The position numbers and the translations under genes were made by a program. Under the pieces are notes generated by a model, which saw nothing but the letters and a program-made list of their open reading frames with translations, searched no databases and had not been told where the DNA came from. This document shows, in pieces, positions 7,088-14,582 of a stretch of DNA of 48,875 nucleotides. Position 1 is the first letter of the stretch. Every line of letters starts with the position of its first letter. This DNA is from Nitrospirota bacterium (GTDB taxonomy: Bacteria > Nitrospirota > Leptospirillia > Leptospirillales > Leptospirillaceae), in contig JAKAYA010000012.1 of assembly GCA_021826965.1 (NCBI GenBank), forward strand, positions 1 through 48,875, read 5' to 3'.

Positions 7088-8269
7088 TTACGCGACCTGC
7101 TCCCCTTCTTCCGAACGCCGGGCATAATGCTTGATCAGGATTTCGGCGACTTCCGGACGCGTCATTTCCGGCGGGGGCGCGACTCCTTCCCTCAGAAGCG
7201 CCCGGACCTTGGTCCCTGAAAGCAGGATTCGGGAATCTTCCGGATGACCGCAGGTCTTGTGGGAGGCCATACTTCCGCAGAGACGGCAATAATAGGCGGT
7301 GTCAAAAAAGATCGGCACGATGCCCAGGTCCTCGAAATCGAACTTCTTCAGAAGATCGTGCGCCTCGAAGGGGCCGTAATAGGAACCCACTCCGGCATGG
7401 TCCCGTCCGACAATAAAATGAGTGCACCCGTAATTCTTCCGGATCAGGGCATGAAACAGCGCTTCACGGGGCCCCGCGTATCGCATCGATCCCGGGAAGA
7501 CCCCCAGGACGACGCGTTCTTTCGGGTAGTACCGGGAAAGCAGTGCCTTGTAGCAATCCATCCGGACGGAAGCGGGCACATCGTCTTCCTTCGTCTCTCC
7601 CACAAGGGGATGGATGAACAGGCCGTCCACCAGTTCCAGCGCACATTTCTGGATATATTCGTGCGCACGGTGGATGGGATTGCGTGTCTGAAACCCCACC
7701 ACAGTGTTCCACCCCTTCTGGGTGAAGAGCCTTCGGGATTCCGCCGGTGTCAACTGCTGGGGCCGGAACGGGTCCGTTTCGAACACTTCCAGCGCCCGCA
7801 CCGTTCCGCCTACGGAAAACGGGGATATCTGGTGAAGGTAATGGACTCCGGGATGCTCCGGCTCCCGGGTCCGGTAAACTTCCCGGGCCTCCCGTTCCAC
7901 GGAGCGTTCGAAGAGATCCGTGACCCACAACCCCCCTACGGTTTGGCCGGAGGACGTGGCCAAAGCCAGAAGGTCTCCTTTCGAGACTTTCCTGTAAAGC
8001 TCTTCGGGGACCGAAAGTACCACCGGCAAGGGAAAAAGAAGCCCTTCGGGCAGGCGCATCCGGTCGATAACCGAATGGTATGTTTCTCCGTCCATGAAAC
8101 CGGTCAGGGGAGAAAGGGCTCCCTGAGACAGAAGAACCAGGTCGGACAGTTCCCGGCTGTCGAGCGTCAGGACCGGGGCCCGAGAGAGTTCCCGGAGAAA
8201 GGCGCTCTTCTCCGATTCCACAATCACGTTGGAAACAAGCTTGCCACCATGAGGTTCCGCAAGGGTCAT
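7088..8269 (-). CDS. sat: Sulfate adenylyltransferase (ATP sulfurylase)
   Basis: 393 residues, the usual size of the homo-oligomeric bacterial/archaeal Sat type. Makes adenylylsulfate (APS) and pyrophosphate from sulfate and ATP in the cytoplasm, or runs in reverse. The active-site signature QTRNPIHRAHEY (HxxH) and the second motif GRDHAGVGSYYG are intact. A zinc-site-like segment CRLCGSMASHKTCGH is present. No APS-kinase domain is fused, so APS goes to AprAB rather than to PAPS. Third gene of aprA-aprB-sat, 72 bp after aprB. ATG at 8269 has AAGGAG 8 nt upstream. Confidence 0.96.
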   Translation of the reverse strand: MTLAEPHGGKLVSNVIVESEKSAFLRELSRAPVLTLDSRELSDLVLLSQGALSPLTGFMDGETYHSVIDRMRLPEGLLFPLPVVLSVPEELYRKVSKGDLLALATSSGQTVGGLWVTDLFERSVEREAREVYRTREPEHPGVHYLHQISPFSVGGTVRALEVFETDPFRPQQLTPAESRRLFTQKGWNTVVGFQTRNPIHRAHEYIQKCALELVDGLFIHPLVGETKEDDVPASVRMDCYKALLSRYYPKERVVLGVFPGSMRYAGPREALFHALIRKNYGCTHFIVGRDHAGVGSYYGPFEAHDLLKKFDFEDLGIVPIFFDTAYYCRLCGSMASHKTCGHPEDSRILLSGTKVRALLREGVAPPPEMTRPEVAEILIKHYARRSEEGEQVA

Positions 8270-8341
8270 TGAAATACTCCTTCAGTGGATCTGATTTTTG
8301 TCGAAGATCGTGACAGGACTTTATCTTCCTGTCGATCCGCG

Positions 8342-8686
8342 TTAGCGTTCTTCCGTCAAAAGCTCTTCGGGCACCCTTGTCGGTGCGTCGAACTGCTCCT
8401 GGTTTCCGTCCGGGTAAGTCAGTGTCCATCGAATCGATTCCCGCTTCATCTTCGGCATCAACCGCGCGTTCTGGCCGGCTACCGGATAGGGAAGGATGAC
8501 TTCGACGGCCGAAACCGGACACATCTTCACGCAGGCATAGCAGTCCCAGCAATCTGCCTGCACCCGCATATAAGCCTTTTTGTCTTCCCGGATCCCGATC
8601 AGGTCTCCCGGACAGGCCGTGACGCAACGGGCTTCGGGGAGACGGGTGCATCCGTGACAGGCGTTTTCGTCAATAAGAATTCCCAA
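8342..8686 (-). CDS. aprB: Adenylylsulfate reductase beta subunit (two [4Fe-4S] clusters), short form
   Basis: 114 residues from a TTG at 8686, chosen because GGAGG sits 6 nt upstream and the product then opens with GILIDENACHGC. It overlaps the end of aprA by 17 bp. Two ferredoxin-type clusters are encoded: CHGC...CVTACPGD, and CWDCYACVKMCP, the latter spaced as in AprB. It passes electrons to the FAD of AprA for APS reduction to sulfite and AMP. Dissimilatory AprB is usually about 150 residues with a long tail wrapping AprA; this one is shorter, like AprB-like ferredoxins in assimilatory clusters. Confidence 0.9.
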   Translation of the reverse strand: MGILIDENACHGCTRLPEARCVTACPGDLIGIREDKKAYMRVQADCWDCYACVKMCPVSAVEVILPYPVAGQNARLMPKMKRESIRWTLTYPDGNQEQFDAPTRVPEELLTEER

Positions 8687-10403
8687 AGGCCACCTCCGTC
8701 GGTTCAGATACGCTGTCGGAAAACGAGTCGAGAGGACGCAGGACAATCCGGATTTCTCCGGTATCGGGGTCGCTCGCCGAATTGACGAAAAGGTTCCATT
8801 CCTCCCGGGTTTCGGGATAGTCGAGACGGGTCTGGAATCCCGGCCACCGCGTTTCCTTCCGGGCGATCAGATGCGCGACCAGGACGCGGGCCACGTCGAT
8901 TCTGTCGAGGACCTCGTGCAGATTCATGAGTTCATGCATGTCGCCGGCCGCAAGACCGGGAAGATCTCGTGTCATTTCCTCGAGCTTTTTCCGGGCAACC
9001 TGCAAGGATGTCTCGTTCATCGCATACTGCGTCCGGATCCCTCCGGCGTATTCGTCCATGATCTTCTGCAGTCGTTCTTCGACGGCTCCGGGGGAAAGCT
9101 TTCCCCCGGATTCGAGCGGCGAAAATGTCCGTTTTCTTTCTCGATCGATCTCTTCGGGAGAAACGTCCGGACGCCGTCTCCCCTCTTCCCGGATTTCCCG
9201 GACGGCGGATTCGGAAGCGATCCGGCCTTCCGCAAAACAGCCGGAAACGAACTTGTATGGAGCCCCGCCCGCCACATCTCCCGCCGCAAACAGATTTTCA
9301 AGAGTGGTCTTCCGGTCCGCGTCGATCCAGTAACCGGCCTGACAATGACCGCCAACGAGATAGGGCTCCGTTCCGCAAATCTCGATCGGATCCCGGGAGG
9401 GATCGATGTCGTTGGCCGCCCAGTACTGGACTGTGTTCGGATACATGTCGAGATAGGCTTCCTTCAGGGCTTTGACCCGGTCGGGGGAAAGATGACGGGT
9501 ATCCATATAGCAAGGTCCGCGTCCTTCGGCCATTTCTTTCAACGGAGCATAAAGCCGGATCGGAGTGGGTGCCCCTTCACCGCCGACGTGCGACCACCGT
9601 TTTTTCATGAACTCCTCCCCCAGAGCATTGACCTGGGGAGCTCCGAAACCGAGAGCCAGCGTCCCGGTCGGTGCGATCGTCTCTTTCGTCCTCAGAGCGA
9701 TGAACCGGTGTTCGAAACTGGTCATCTCGGCACCGGCCCGGATGCCGATCGCGTACCCTGCTCCCGTGTTGAAGGGGGAATACCACATTTTATGCCGGGC
9801 CTCCCCTTCGTTGTTTGGCCGGTAGAGGCCGGAAGCCCCCCCGGTCGCCACGATGGTTTTTGAGGCCCGGATCACATAGAAATTGCCGTCGCGCAATCCG
9901 AAACCGACACAACCCGACACTCTCCCATCCTGCACCAGCAGATTGGTCACAACGACCCTGTTCAGTATGCGGGCTCCGAGATTCCGGACCGCCGTCGCCA
10001 GAAGAGGCTTGAGGGATTCCCCGTGAATCTTGATGTTCCAGCGTCCGCGAGGAGCATATTGCCCACTGGCATCTTTGACGACCGGAAGTCCCAGCTGCTC
10101 CAGGTCGCGAACGACTTCGTTCAGGAGTGCGGCCTGCGTGCGCACCAGATCTTCCCGGAGTATTCCCATGGCATCGAACCGGACATATTCCACAAACGAA
10201 TCGACCGTTTCTCCAGGATTGATGTAGGCATTGATGGCATTCATGCCTCCGGCCAGACAGCCAGAACGGTCGACATGCGCCTTTTCAATGATCAGGACGT
10301 CCAGCTCGGGGGCCTGCCTCCGGGCGGTCATTGCCGCATAGCATCCGGCTGCACCCCCGCCGATAACGGCAATATCCGTCTCGACAATAATGGTCTCTGC
10401 CAT
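8670..10403 (-). CDS. aprA: Adenylylsulfate reductase alpha subunit (FAD), short form
   Basis: 577 residues. The FAD-binding motif VIGGGAAGCYAA lies at residues 13-24, followed by IIEKAHVDRSGCLAGGMNAIN as in AprA. The segment around YWAANDIDPSRDPIEICGTEPYL and the GGHCQAGYWID strand also match the AprA branch rather than succinate dehydrogenase. Dissimilatory AprA is usually longer (over 600), so this resembles the shorter assimilatory-type lineage; that is inference. It acts in the cytoplasm with AprB. First gene of the operon; GGAGG 4 nt before the ATG. The promoter region contains an AAGTTAC palindrome that may be a sulfur-responsive operator. Confidence 0.92.
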   Translation of the reverse strand: MAETIIVETDIAVIGGGAAGCYAAMTARRQAPELDVLIIEKAHVDRSGCLAGGMNAINAYINPGETVDSFVEYVRFDAMGILREDLVRTQAALLNEVVRDLEQLGLPVVKDASGQYAPRGRWNIKIHGESLKPLLATAVRNLGARILNRVVVTNLLVQDGRVSGCVGFGLRDGNFYVIRASKTIVATGGASGLYRPNNEGEARHKMWYSPFNTGAGYAIGIRAGAEMTSFEHRFIALRTKETIAPTGTLALGFGAPQVNALGEEFMKKRWSHVGGEGAPTPIRLYAPLKEMAEGRGPCYMDTRHLSPDRVKALKEAYLDMYPNTVQYWAANDIDPSRDPIEICGTEPYLVGGHCQAGYWIDADRKTTLENLFAAGDVAGGAPYKFVSGCFAEGRIASESAVREIREEGRRRPDVSPEEIDRERKRTFSPLESGGKLSPGAVEERLQKIMDEYAGGIRTQYAMNETSLQVARKKLEEMTRDLPGLAAGDMHELMNLHEVLDRIDVARVLVAHLIARKETRWPGFQTRLDYPETREEWNLFVNSASDPDTGEIRIVLRPLDSFSDSVSEPTEVAFGNSY

Positions 10404-10422
10404 GTTTCCTCCGTTAAAATTT

Positions 10423-10472
10423 AAGTTACTAACTTATTAACTTTATAATAAAGAAGGCAGGGCCCTGTCAAG
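10423..10472 (-). promoter_or_regulatory. Promoter and palindromic operator of aprA-aprB-sat
   Basis: On the minus strand TTGACA (10472-10467) is followed at 16-19 nt by AT-rich -10 candidates (TATTAT or TATAAA, 10450-10442). Just downstream is the 13-bp palindrome AAGTTACTAACTT (10423-10435), with a third related half-site TTAACTT between them. Its position over the start of transcription suits repression. Confidence 0.65.
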
Positions 10473-10572
10473 TCCCCGCAAAACGTGCAGTTTCGGGGGA
10501 ATCGTCAGAAAAAATCGGTGAAGGGGGAATCAGACCACGGAATTCGGGATGCGGAAACATCTGAACGAGGGC

Positions 10573-10602
10573 AAAAAAAAGCCCGGACAATCCTGTCCGG
10601 GC
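10573..10602 (-). terminator. Strong Rho-independent terminator after the 40-residue peptide gene
   Basis: A 9-bp perfect GC-rich stem (GCCCGGACA / TGTCCGGGC) with a 4-nt loop is followed on the minus strand by eight T residues. The spacer before it contains a perfect 14-bp palindrome (10614-10627, GTCGGCCGGCCGAC). Confidence 0.9.
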
Positions 10603-10662
10603 CAAGGGAACCGGTCGGCCGGCCGACTGATCGCGACCAACCGGCCAATCCAGAAATCCGAT

Positions 10663-10785
10663 CTACTTCGAAGAGGTCACAAATCCCCAGGCGAATACGG
10701 CTGCCACCAGGACCATCAAGACGATCCAGCTGCCGAGAGACGGGTTGCTGGGAACGCTTTTGCTCAGATCAACCATGCTTTCCAT
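10663..10785 (-). CDS. 40-residue single-span membrane peptide
   Basis: The ORF starts at the ATG at 10785 and is too short for ordinary gene calling. A polar N-terminus (MESMVDLSKSVPSNPSLG) precedes one hydrophobic helix (SWIVLMVLVAAVFAWGF), and the product ends TSSK. AAGGG lies about 8 nt upstream. The gene is bracketed by its own promoter (10902-10873) and a strong terminator (10602-10573) on the same strand, which argues that it is a real, separately expressed gene. Peptides of this form are often accessory subunits of respiratory or transport complexes. No partner can be named. Confidence 0.75.
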   Translation of the reverse strand: MESMVDLSKSVPSNPSLGSWIVLMVLVAAVFAWGFVTSSK

Positions 10786-10872
10786 CGTCGGACCCTTTCA
10801 TTGGGTTGGGTCGGGGGAACCCCCCGGAAAGACATCTACTGCACTCATCACGAAACGAAATAGGACTTCACA

Positions 10873-10902
10873 AATATAGCCACTCCCTTCTTTTATTGTC
10901 AA
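10873..10902 (-). promoter_or_regulatory. Sigma70-type promoter for the 40-residue peptide gene
   Basis: On the minus strand TTGACA (10902-10897), an 18-bp spacer and TATATT (10878-10873). Predicted start near 10866 gives a leader of about 80 nt containing a G6/C5 hairpin. Confidence 0.8.
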
Positions 10903-10985
10903 GACTCCGGACTTGATGGATAATGAGGGCATTCCTCCAGCATCGGCCGGTGGATCTCTTCTTCCGGAAAGGACGTTTTTTTCTT

Positions 10986-12350
10986 ATGGTACCCATTTGG
11001 ATCGACCTTTTCGCCATTGTCGTCCTGATCCTGATCAATGCTTTCCTTGCGGCTTCCGAACTCTCCATCATTTCCATCCGCATGTCCCGCGTCCATCAGA
11101 TGGCCCAGTCCAGAAGTCCGGAAACCCTGGCCATCGAACGGCTCAGAAAGGACCCGGAGCAATTCGTCGCCACGGTCCAGGTCCTGATGACCCTCATCAC
11201 GTCCCTGACTTCGGCCCTGACAGGCACCGTGACCTACGAAGTCCTGAAACCGAGACTGACCGAGCTGCCTCCCGTTCAGGAGTTCCACTTTCTCCTCCCC
11301 CTCTCGGTTTCCGTCATCATTCTCTTCCAGGTCTACTCGATGCTCGTACTGGGAGAAATCGCACCGAAGACCCTGGCGATCCGGAACAATGAGCGGATTG
11401 CCTCATTGCTGGCCCGCCCCACACTCTTCCTGACGGAGACGCTGTCCTTGCCGGTCCGGATGATCACCGCCACCAGCCAGGGACTTCTCCGGATCCTCGG
11501 GATCCGGAACAGCCGTTCGGCATACCCCATCAGTCCGGAAGAGCTCGACCTTCTTCTGAAGGAAGGGACCGAACAGGGGGTCATCAACCGGACGGAACAG
11601 GACCTGATCCAGAGCGTGTTCAAGTTCACGGACATCTCTGTCCGGGAGGTGATGGTCCCCCGGATGAAGATGATCACCATGGACGCCTCCATGACGATCG
11701 ACGAAGCAACAAGGTTTCTGTCGGACCATCGATTTTCCCGCTATCCGGTCGTTCGCTCCGGGACTGGCGATGTGGTCGGCATCCTCTACTACAAGGACCT
11801 GTTCGAAAATTATGTCCAGTCCCGACAGGGTCGCCTTACAGACCTCGTCCACACCCCGTTCTTCATTCCGGAGTCGATGAAGGTGGCTCACACGCTGAAG
11901 GAAATGCAAAAAAGACGGACCCAGATGGCCCTCGTCCTCTCCGAATACGGGACGCTCGAGGGACTTGTGACCATGGAAGATCTGCTCGAAGAGCTCGTGG
12001 GGGAAATCGAGGACGAAAGCGACGACATCCAGAAACCTGTCGAGCGCCTTCGGGACGGCTCGTACCTGGTCGATGCCTCCCAGTCGATCCGCGATCTGCG
12101 GGAAGATTACCACCTCGACATCCCGGAAGGGGACGACTATGAGACGCTGGCGGGCTTTGTGGTCGCCCAGCTCCAGACCATCCCCCGGGGAGGGGAGTTC
12201 TTTTACATGAACAACCTGAAGGTCACGATCGTGGACATGGACAAATACCGCGTTTCCCGCGTCAAGATCGAACCGGTCCCGGACATGCCGAACCTGCCGC
12301 CGATGCCGGCTCGGGTCTCCCTCCCCTCTTCAACGCAGAAGCCTTCGTAA
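10986..12350 (+). CDS. CNNM/DUF21 transmembrane protein with CBS pair and CorC_HlyC domain
   Basis: 454 residues from the ATG at 10986; an ATG at 10923 adds 21 polar residues not seen in the family. Four TM helices of the CNNM (DUF21) domain occupy about residues 1-170 ([25 protein letters not shown] opens it, [12 protein letters not shown] is conserved). Then come two CBS motifs ([15 protein letters not shown]..., and the second ending [26 protein letters not shown]) and a C-terminal CorC_HlyC domain. Related proteins move or sense Mg2+ or Co2+, or act as Na+/Mg2+ exchangers. The next gene follows 16 bp later. Confidence 0.92.
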   Translation: MVPIWIDLFAIVVLILINAFLAASELSIISIRMSRVHQMAQSRSPETLAIERLRKDPEQFVATVQVLMTLITSLTSALTGTVTYEVLKPRLTELPPVQEFHFLLPLSVSVIILFQVYSMLVLGEIAPKTLAIRNNERIASLLARPTLFLTETLSLPVRMITATSQGLLRILGIRNSRSAYPISPEELDLLLKEGTEQGVINRTEQDLIQSVFKFTDISVREVMVPRMKMITMDASMTIDEATRFLSDHRFSRYPVVRSGTGDVVGILYYKDLFENYVQSRQGRLTDLVHTPFFIPESMKVAHTLKEMQKRRTQMALVLSEYGTLEGLVTMEDLLEELVGEIEDESDDIQKPVERLRDGSYLVDASQSIRDLREDYHLDIPEGDDYETLAGFVVAQLQTIPRGGEFFYMNNLKVTIVDMDKYRVSRVKIEPVPDMPNLPPMPARVSLPSSTQKPS

Positions 12351-12366
12351 CAAAGGAGTTTTCGAG

Positions 12367-12936
12367 ATGCTGGACATTCTTCTGGCACCCATCCGGCAAC
12401 TGAAACCTCGGGAATGGCTGATCGTTCTGGCGGGCATCCTGATCGGACTCATGGTGTCTTTCATGTTCAAATCCATGATGCTCGGACAGAAGCCTCCGCA
12501 GTCCGAACGGATCAATGGCCCCCTGAACACTGTCGAGTCGCCCCGGATGTTCTCCCTGGCTTTGCGAAAAACCTACCATGACGCCCTCCTGGACGTCCGG
12601 GCGGACGCCATCCGGATTTCCGGAGGCCAGACCATGATCGAGATGGACTTCTCCTTCCATCCGGGAACCGGAGGAAAAACCATGGAGATCGGTTCGTATG
12701 AACCGCCCAATTTTGTCGAACCCGATGGACGGATGGTCCTGGGAACGTTTAACCCTCCGGAGTCCCATCACTTCCGGACAGGAGAAAATTACCGGACCCT
12801 GATCTCGTTTCCGGAATCTCCGCGCCACCTTCCCATATCGGTCACCCTGTTTCTCGGAGAGCGCCTTGACGGACGCTTCCATATGCAACCCGTCGTCTTG
12901 ACCGGGCTTTCCCCTGCGCCCGAACCCCACCGCTAG
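12367..12936 (+). CDS. Membrane-anchored protein of unknown function
   Basis: 189 residues with AGGAG upstream of the ATG. One membrane segment lies at about residues 17-34 (WLIVLAGILIGLMVSFMF) after a basic stretch (RQLKPRE), so the rest is probably periplasmic. The remainder looks like one beta-rich domain (IRISGGQTMIEMDFSF, MVLGTFNPP, PISVTLFLGERLDGRF). No motif is recognised. It lies between the CNNM protein and the dead-PLD protein with short spacers (16 and 20 bp), suggesting one operon. Confidence 0.8.
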   Translation: MLDILLAPIRQLKPREWLIVLAGILIGLMVSFMFKSMMLGQKPPQSERINGPLNTVESPRMFSLALRKTYHDALLDVRADAIRISGGQTMIEMDFSFHPGTGGKTMEIGSYEPPNFVEPDGRMVLGTFNPPESHHFRTGENYRTLISFPESPRHLPISVTLFLGERLDGRFHMQPVVLTGLSPAPEPHR

Positions 12937-12956
12937 ACATTCTCCAGGAGGATTTT

Positions 12957-14030
12957 TTGGCTGATTCGTCCTTGCATCCCGACACCGAACACACTTCCGC
13001 GACCATGGCCGACAATCCCCGACCGGATATCGAATTTCAGGACCCTGAAGAAGCTTACCGGAACGAACAGTTCGTCATGACCCAGATGGGTGTCTCGTTC
13101 GCGATGATTCTCGGAATGACCTTCGGAATGTCGGGGCTGACGATCGCCTTCATGTCCGACCAGGTCAAGGGGCTCGAAGTCGTCGGATGGGGAATGATGA
13201 TCTTCACCTTCTCCTCACTGCTCCATCTGCTGGTCAGCCGGATCTGGTCCGGACATATCGAACGGTCTGCCATTACCCGGAACGGCCATCTTTTCGCACT
13301 TTCCCTCCTGGCCGCCACTCTCTATCTCTATGCTCTTTTTTCCGACACGGTCTACACCTTTATTGGATTTATCGCCGCAAACATCTACTTCCCGTTCTTC
13401 GGACGGTTCATCCTTTCAATCGAACCCCCGACGCCGCCGTTACGCAAGGGAGGATTCAACATCACTCCCTTCAGCCGGGTTGCCCTGTCCGCCATCGTCC
13501 TCCTCGGAATCATCATCGGCCTGGGAGTCGGAATGGACTCTTCCGGCAGCCAGTCGACCGGCCGGGGTCTTTTTGCCCGGAAAATCGTTGTCCGAAAGAT
13601 CGATCAGTCCAGAAAGTCCATTCACATGATCGTCTTCCGGTTCATCAAACCTTACCGGATCCTGCAAGCCCTGGCCGCAAAGGAACGTTCGGGCGTCCGG
13701 GTGAAGATCCTGGTAAAGCCCGGGACGTTTCGCAACGATCCGGCCTCCCTCGACACGCTTCGGGCTGCCGGCATTGCTGTCCGCATCCTTCCGCCGGATA
13801 CACCAAAATGGCTCAGACCCTATTCCATCATTGATTCCCGGACCCTCCTTCAGGGCTCCAAGGGTTGGGCCGACATACCCGTTCCCTTCCAGAAACAGAT
13901 GTCCGTCCAGTCCTCCATGCTTCTCTTCGAAAGAATTCGCCGCATGGACTCCAATTTCCGCGTGCTCTGGGCACACTCCCGTCCTCCTGCGCCGATGGAC
14001 ACCGGGAACGCTCGCCCTCCCATCCCCTGA
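12957..14030 (+). CDS. Four-TM membrane protein with a degenerate phospholipase-D-like domain
   Basis: 357 residues from a TTG with AGGAGG 5-6 nt upstream. After about 40 polar residues there are two TM pairs (about 43-85 and 112-148), then a fifth hydrophobic segment (about 173-193). The last 150 residues have the PLD-half fold: SIHMIVFRFIKPYRILQALAAK, then RSGVRVKILVKP and a final strand-turn (SIIDSRTLLQGSKGW). In active enzymes that turn carries HxKxxxxD followed by GSxN. Here the His and Lys positions read R and Y (LRPYSIID), so hydrolysis is not expected. A binding or structural role is more likely. iscR is transcribed separately downstream. Confidence 0.75.
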   Translation: MADSSLHPDTEHTSATMADNPRPDIEFQDPEEAYRNEQFVMTQMGVSFAMILGMTFGMSGLTIAFMSDQVKGLEVVGWGMMIFTFSSLLHLLVSRIWSGHIERSAITRNGHLFALSLLAATLYLYALFSDTVYTFIGFIAANIYFPFFGRFILSIEPPTPPLRKGGFNITPFSRVALSAIVLLGIIIGLGVGMDSSGSQSTGRGLFARKIVVRKIDQSRKSIHMIVFRFIKPYRILQALAAKERSGVRVKILVKPGTFRNDPASLDTLRAAGIAVRILPPDTPKWLRPYSIIDSRTLLQGSKGWADIPVPFQKQMSVQSSMLLFERIRRMDSNFRVLWAHSRPPAPMDTGNARPPIP

Positions 14031-14036
14031 TTCTAT

Positions 14037-14091
14037 TTGACAGGATGGGGCAGGAATGCTAAATTAATAACAGACCATTTTGGTCTGCGAT
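14037..14091 (+). promoter_or_regulatory. iscR promoter with IscR type-1-like operator
   Basis: TTGACA (14037-14042), a 17-bp spacer and TAAATT (14060-14065) form the promoter. Immediately downstream, 14067-14091 matches the layout of the IscR type-1 site: ATA at the left edge, GACC and GGTC half-sites around ATTTT, and CGAT at the right edge. The inner inverted repeat is CAGACCA-TTT-TGGTCTG. Binding here would block the promoter, as in IscR autoregulation. Confidence 0.8.
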
Positions 14092-14111
14092 TAAAAAGGT
14101 CGGAGACTCCG

Positions 14112-14582
14112 TTGCTCAAACTGACAAAAAAAGTCGACTACGCTCTCCTGGCTCTCAGCTTTCTCTCCCAGCAGGAAGAGGGGCAGGTCGTCAATATCAG
14201 GGAGATCTCCGAAGCATACCAGATACCGACGGAGATCCTGGCCAAGGTCCTGCAGCGCCTCTCCAAGAAGGGCATCCTGCAGAGCCACCACGCCCCGAAA
14301 GGCGGATATTCTCTCAAGAAGCCGGCCAAGAACGTCTCCATCCTGGACGTCATCAATGCGATCGACGGTTCCGTCGGCATTCTGAGCTGCTCGGACGGCC
14401 ATGATAAAACGTGTCAGCAGATAGACAATTGCGATATACGTTCCCCCCTGGAACGGATCCAGGGAAAAATCATGTGGCTTCTCGAGGACATGTCCCTTGA
14501 GGAGTTTATTCATAGCGAGCCCACAACGGGAGGAGTCCTTCATGGATCGATCAATTTACCTGGACAACCACGCTACCACTAA
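14112..14582 (+). CDS. iscR: Rrf2-family Fe-S sensor repressor IscR
   Basis: 156 residues. The N-terminal winged helix (KLTKKVDYALLALSFLS, with the conserved KxxYAL) binds DNA. Three cysteines in SCSDGHDKTCQQIDNC (C-x7-C-x5-C, close to the C-x5-C-x5-C of E. coli IscR) should hold a [2Fe-2S] cluster, so it can report Fe-S demand. Start is a TTG at 14112 with GGAG 7-8 nt upstream; longer forms add unrelated sequence. It overlaps the iscS start by 41 bp, which couples translation. The operator at 14067-14091 suggests it represses its own operon when clustered. Confidence 0.93.
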   Translation: MLKLTKKVDYALLALSFLSQQEEGQVVNIREISEAYQIPTEILAKVLQRLSKKGILQSHHAPKGGYSLKKPAKNVSILDVINAIDGSVGILSCSDGHDKTCQQIDNCDIRSPLERIQGKIMWLLEDMSLEEFIHSEPTTGGVLHGSINLPGQPRYH

